A stretch of DNA of 7,329 nucleotides from Methanosphaera sp. rholeuAM6 (lineage in GTDB: Archaea > Methanobacteriota > Methanobacteria > Methanobacteriales > Methanobacteriaceae). A program made the position numbers and the translations under genes. The stretch lies in contig MVAA01000095.1 in the NCBI GenBank assembly GCA_003266105.1, forward strand, positions 1 to 7,329. Reading direction: 5' to 3'. Positions 5,631 to 7,329 of the stretch are shown one piece after another. Under the pieces are notes generated by a model that saw only the letters and a program-made list of their open reading frames with translations, searched no databases and was not told the origin of the DNA. Every line of letters begins with the position of its first letter. Position 1 is the stretch's first letter.

Positions 5631-6836
5631 ATGATTAAAATGAAAGAATTAAACAATGGAATATGCTCAATTGAATCTGTACAGGCCAGCGGCTACAGGG
5701 AAGGAAAATACGGAGTAAGCATAATATACCATGAAAACTCCACCTGTGTAGGTGTATACACAACAAACAAGGTATATGCAGCACCAATTGACATAACAAG
5801 AAAACATCTGGAAAACGGTAAGATATCAGCCATCATAGTAAACAGTGGAAATGCAAACTGTTACACAAAGGAAGATGGAATAGTTAAAGGGTTGGAACTG
5901 GCACAACTAACGGCAGACACACTAAGCATACCAGTGGAGGACGTTGCAGTAGCCAGTACCGGCGTAATAGGAAGACAAATGCCAATGGACATTCTAAAAC
6001 CGGTTGCTGAAAAATCATTGTCCATGCTGGACAATAACAGACAATCGGCAGATGACGCGGCAAATGCCATACTCACAACAGACACGGTCAAAAAAGAATG
6101 TGCCGTTGAACATACACTGAATGATGGAACAGTATTCAGGGTTGCCGGAATGTGCAAGGGCAGTGGAATGATAGCCCCGAACATGGGAACAATGCTGGGA
6201 TTTATCACAACAGACCTTAAGCTGCCACAGGATAAGCTTCAGGAAGCATTGAACAAAAGCATACGAAAGTCGTTTAACATGGTTGTAGTTGATGGTGACG
6301 AAAGCACCAACGACACAGTACTCCTGATGAGTACCAATGAAATTGAAGCCGAATATGACGCCAACTTCCAGGAAGCACTTGATTACGTCACAACAAGCCT
6401 TGCAAAACAGATTGCACGTGACGGTGAAGGAGCAGATAAGTTCATGGAAGTAACTGCAGAGGGATGCAGGACACAAAACGATGCAATACTCGTATCAAAA
6501 AGCATAGTTTCAAGCAGTCTTGTTAAAACAGCCCTTGCCGGAGCAGACCCGAACTGGGGACGTATAATAAGTGCAATGGGGTACTCAGGAGTGGATTTCA
6601 ATCCTGATAAGGTATCCATCAGCATTGGAAACAGGGATGCTGAAGTTAAAATAGTGGATAATGGAAACGTAACAACATACGAACATCCGGAATTACTTGA
6701 AAAGGCAGAAAAATTTATGAAGGAAAAAACAGTTCTGATAAATGTGGACTTGCATGAGGGAACACAAGCCGCAACGGCATACGGCTGTGACCTTACATGC
6801 GAATACGTGCACATAAATGCAGATTATACAACATAG
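5631..6836 (+). CDS. argJ: Bifunctional ornithine acetyltransferase / N-acetylglutamate synthase
   Basis: A 401-residue cytosolic enzyme of arginine biosynthesis that moves the acetyl group from N-acetylornithine to glutamate. As a precursor it cuts itself in two before a threonine that then acts as nucleophile. The site is KGSGMIAPNMGTML (176-189), with T187 as nucleophile; the residue before it is Gly, where many homologues have Ala. Other family motifs are VNSGNANCYT (70-79), STGVIGRQMP (109-118), DGDESTNDT (221-229), GADPNWGRI (304-312) and the C-terminal HINADYTT. Full length and no damage. Start: ATG 5631 or ATG 5640 (MKELNNG); AGGA at 5623-5626 fits 5631 slightly better. Whether it also accepts acetyl-CoA (truly bifunctional) cannot be told from sequence; some archaeal ArgJ are monofunctional. 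argB follows after 13 bases. Confidence 0.97.
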   Translation: MIKMKELNNGICSIESVQASGYREGKYGVSIIYHENSTCVGVYTTNKVYAAPIDITRKHLENGKISAIIVNSGNANCYTKEDGIVKGLELAQLTADTLSIPVEDVAVASTGVIGRQMPMDILKPVAEKSLSMLDNNRQSADDAANAILTTDTVKKECAVEHTLNDGTVFRVAGMCKGSGMIAPNMGTMLGFITTDLKLPQDKLQEALNKSIRKSFNMVVVDGDESTNDTVLLMSTNEIEAEYDANFQEALDYVTTSLAKQIARDGEGADKFMEVTAEGCRTQNDAILVSKSIVSSSLVKTALAGADPNWGRIISAMGYSGVDFNPDKVSISIGNRDAEVKIVDNGNVTTYEHPELLEKAEKFMKEKTVLINVDLHEGTQAATAYGCDLTCEYVHINADYTT

Positions 6837-6849
6837 GAAGGACGAGAAC

Positions 6850-7329
6850 ATGGTGGAATATGAACCAATAGACATTAGTAATGTGTTAATAGAAGCATTA
6901 CCTTACATTAAGAAGTTTCACAACAAGAAGATAATGATAAAGTATGGCGGACACGCAATGATTGACGAACATGCAATGAGTTCCACAGCACGTGACACCG
7001 TACTTTTGAAGTATGTGGGAATGCAGCCTCTTGTTGTTCACGGTGGAGGACCTGAAATATCCCGAAGCATGGACAAGATGGGGAAAGCTCCAAAATTTGT
7101 CGGAGGACTTAGGGTAACCGACTCTGAAACAATGGAAATAGTAAAAATGGTGCTTGTAGGTAAGATAAACACTGAAATTGTTTCAAAAATAGGATTGCAT
7201 GGTGGAAAAAGTATTGGAATATCAGGTAAGGACGATTTTCTCATACAGTCCTCCAAAAGGGATCCTACAAAGATAAAACAGGAAAACGGTGAAATACTTG
7301 AAGTGGACCTGGGATACGTTGGTAAAATT
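6850..7329 (+). CDS. argB: Acetylglutamate kinase, 3' end outside window
   Basis: The first 160 codons of an uninterrupted frame that runs off the window edge; the family is usually about 290 residues. ArgB phosphorylates N-acetylglutamate, the second step towards ornithine. Seen: IMIKYGGHAM (28-37) with the phosphoryl-contacting K31, VVHGGGPEI (62-70) substrate/phosphate loop, and FVGGLRVTD (83-91). About 27 residues (IDISNVLIEALPYIKKFHNK) precede the first strand. This N-terminal helix is the feature that, in known arginine-inhibited ArgB enzymes, links dimers into a hexamer and forms the arginine site. Feedback inhibition is therefore plausible and fits a pathway with ArgJ. GGAAGGA at 6836-6842 overlaps the argJ stop and lies seven bases before the ATG, so the two genes are co-transcribed. 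Confidence 0.96.
   Translation, partial: MVEYEPIDISNVLIEALPYIKKFHNKKIMIKYGGHAMIDEHAMSSTARDTVLLKYVGMQPLVVHGGGPEISRSMDKMGKAPKFVGGLRVTDSETMEIVKMVLVGKINTEIVSKIGLHGGKSIGISGKDDFLIQSSKRDPTKIKQENGEILEVDLGYVGKI

Overview
The window looks like a piece of a methanogenic archaeon's chromosome, most likely order Methanobacteriales. The evidence is an archaeal NAC protein with a UBA tail, a compact-cysteine iron-sulfur flavoprotein, a DPM-type glycosyltransferase paired with a DUF2304 protein, ArgJ/ArgB proteins of methanogen type, GGAGG/GGTGA ribosome binding sites, T-run terminators and TATA-type promoters. Coding DNA is roughly 40% GC (from sampled lines) and the spacers are far more AT-rich. I cannot fix the genus. 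All ten genes I support lie on the + strand, and no RNA gene, CRISPR array or mobile element was seen.

Layout. (1) 9-2042: iron-sulfur flavoprotein, an unrecognised three-helix membrane protein overlapping it by 8 bases, then a second unit of a GT2 glycosyltransferase and its DUF2304 membrane partner, ending at T-runs. (2) 2279-2656: a single gene for the archaeal nascent polypeptide-associated complex, with its own promoter region. (3) 2874-5565: a tightly packed three-gene unit. It encodes an NYN/PIN-like ribonuclease with a duplicated C-terminal domain, a membrane-anchored protein with a GGDD nucleotidyl-cyclase/GTP-cyclohydrolase-III-like palm domain, and a small membrane-anchored, extremely serine-rich surface protein. 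(4) 5631-end: argJ and the first 160 codons of argB, the acetyl-cycle route to ornithine and arginine.

The most interesting part is unit 3. A Zc3h12a/MCPIP-like RNase is followed after one base by a GGDD-bearing cyclase-like protein with a C-terminal membrane hairpin. This suggests an undescribed RNA-processing or nucleotide-signalling module at the membrane. That function is inference; the domain calls rest on motifs seen in the sequence.

A second notable signal is compositional. Genes before about 2050 are rich in T and G on the + strand and prefer ATT/ATC for Ile. Genes from 2874 on are rich in A and C and strongly prefer ATA, although all genes point the same way. This fits a change of replication-strand bias (terminus or inversion edge) between about 2043 and 2873.
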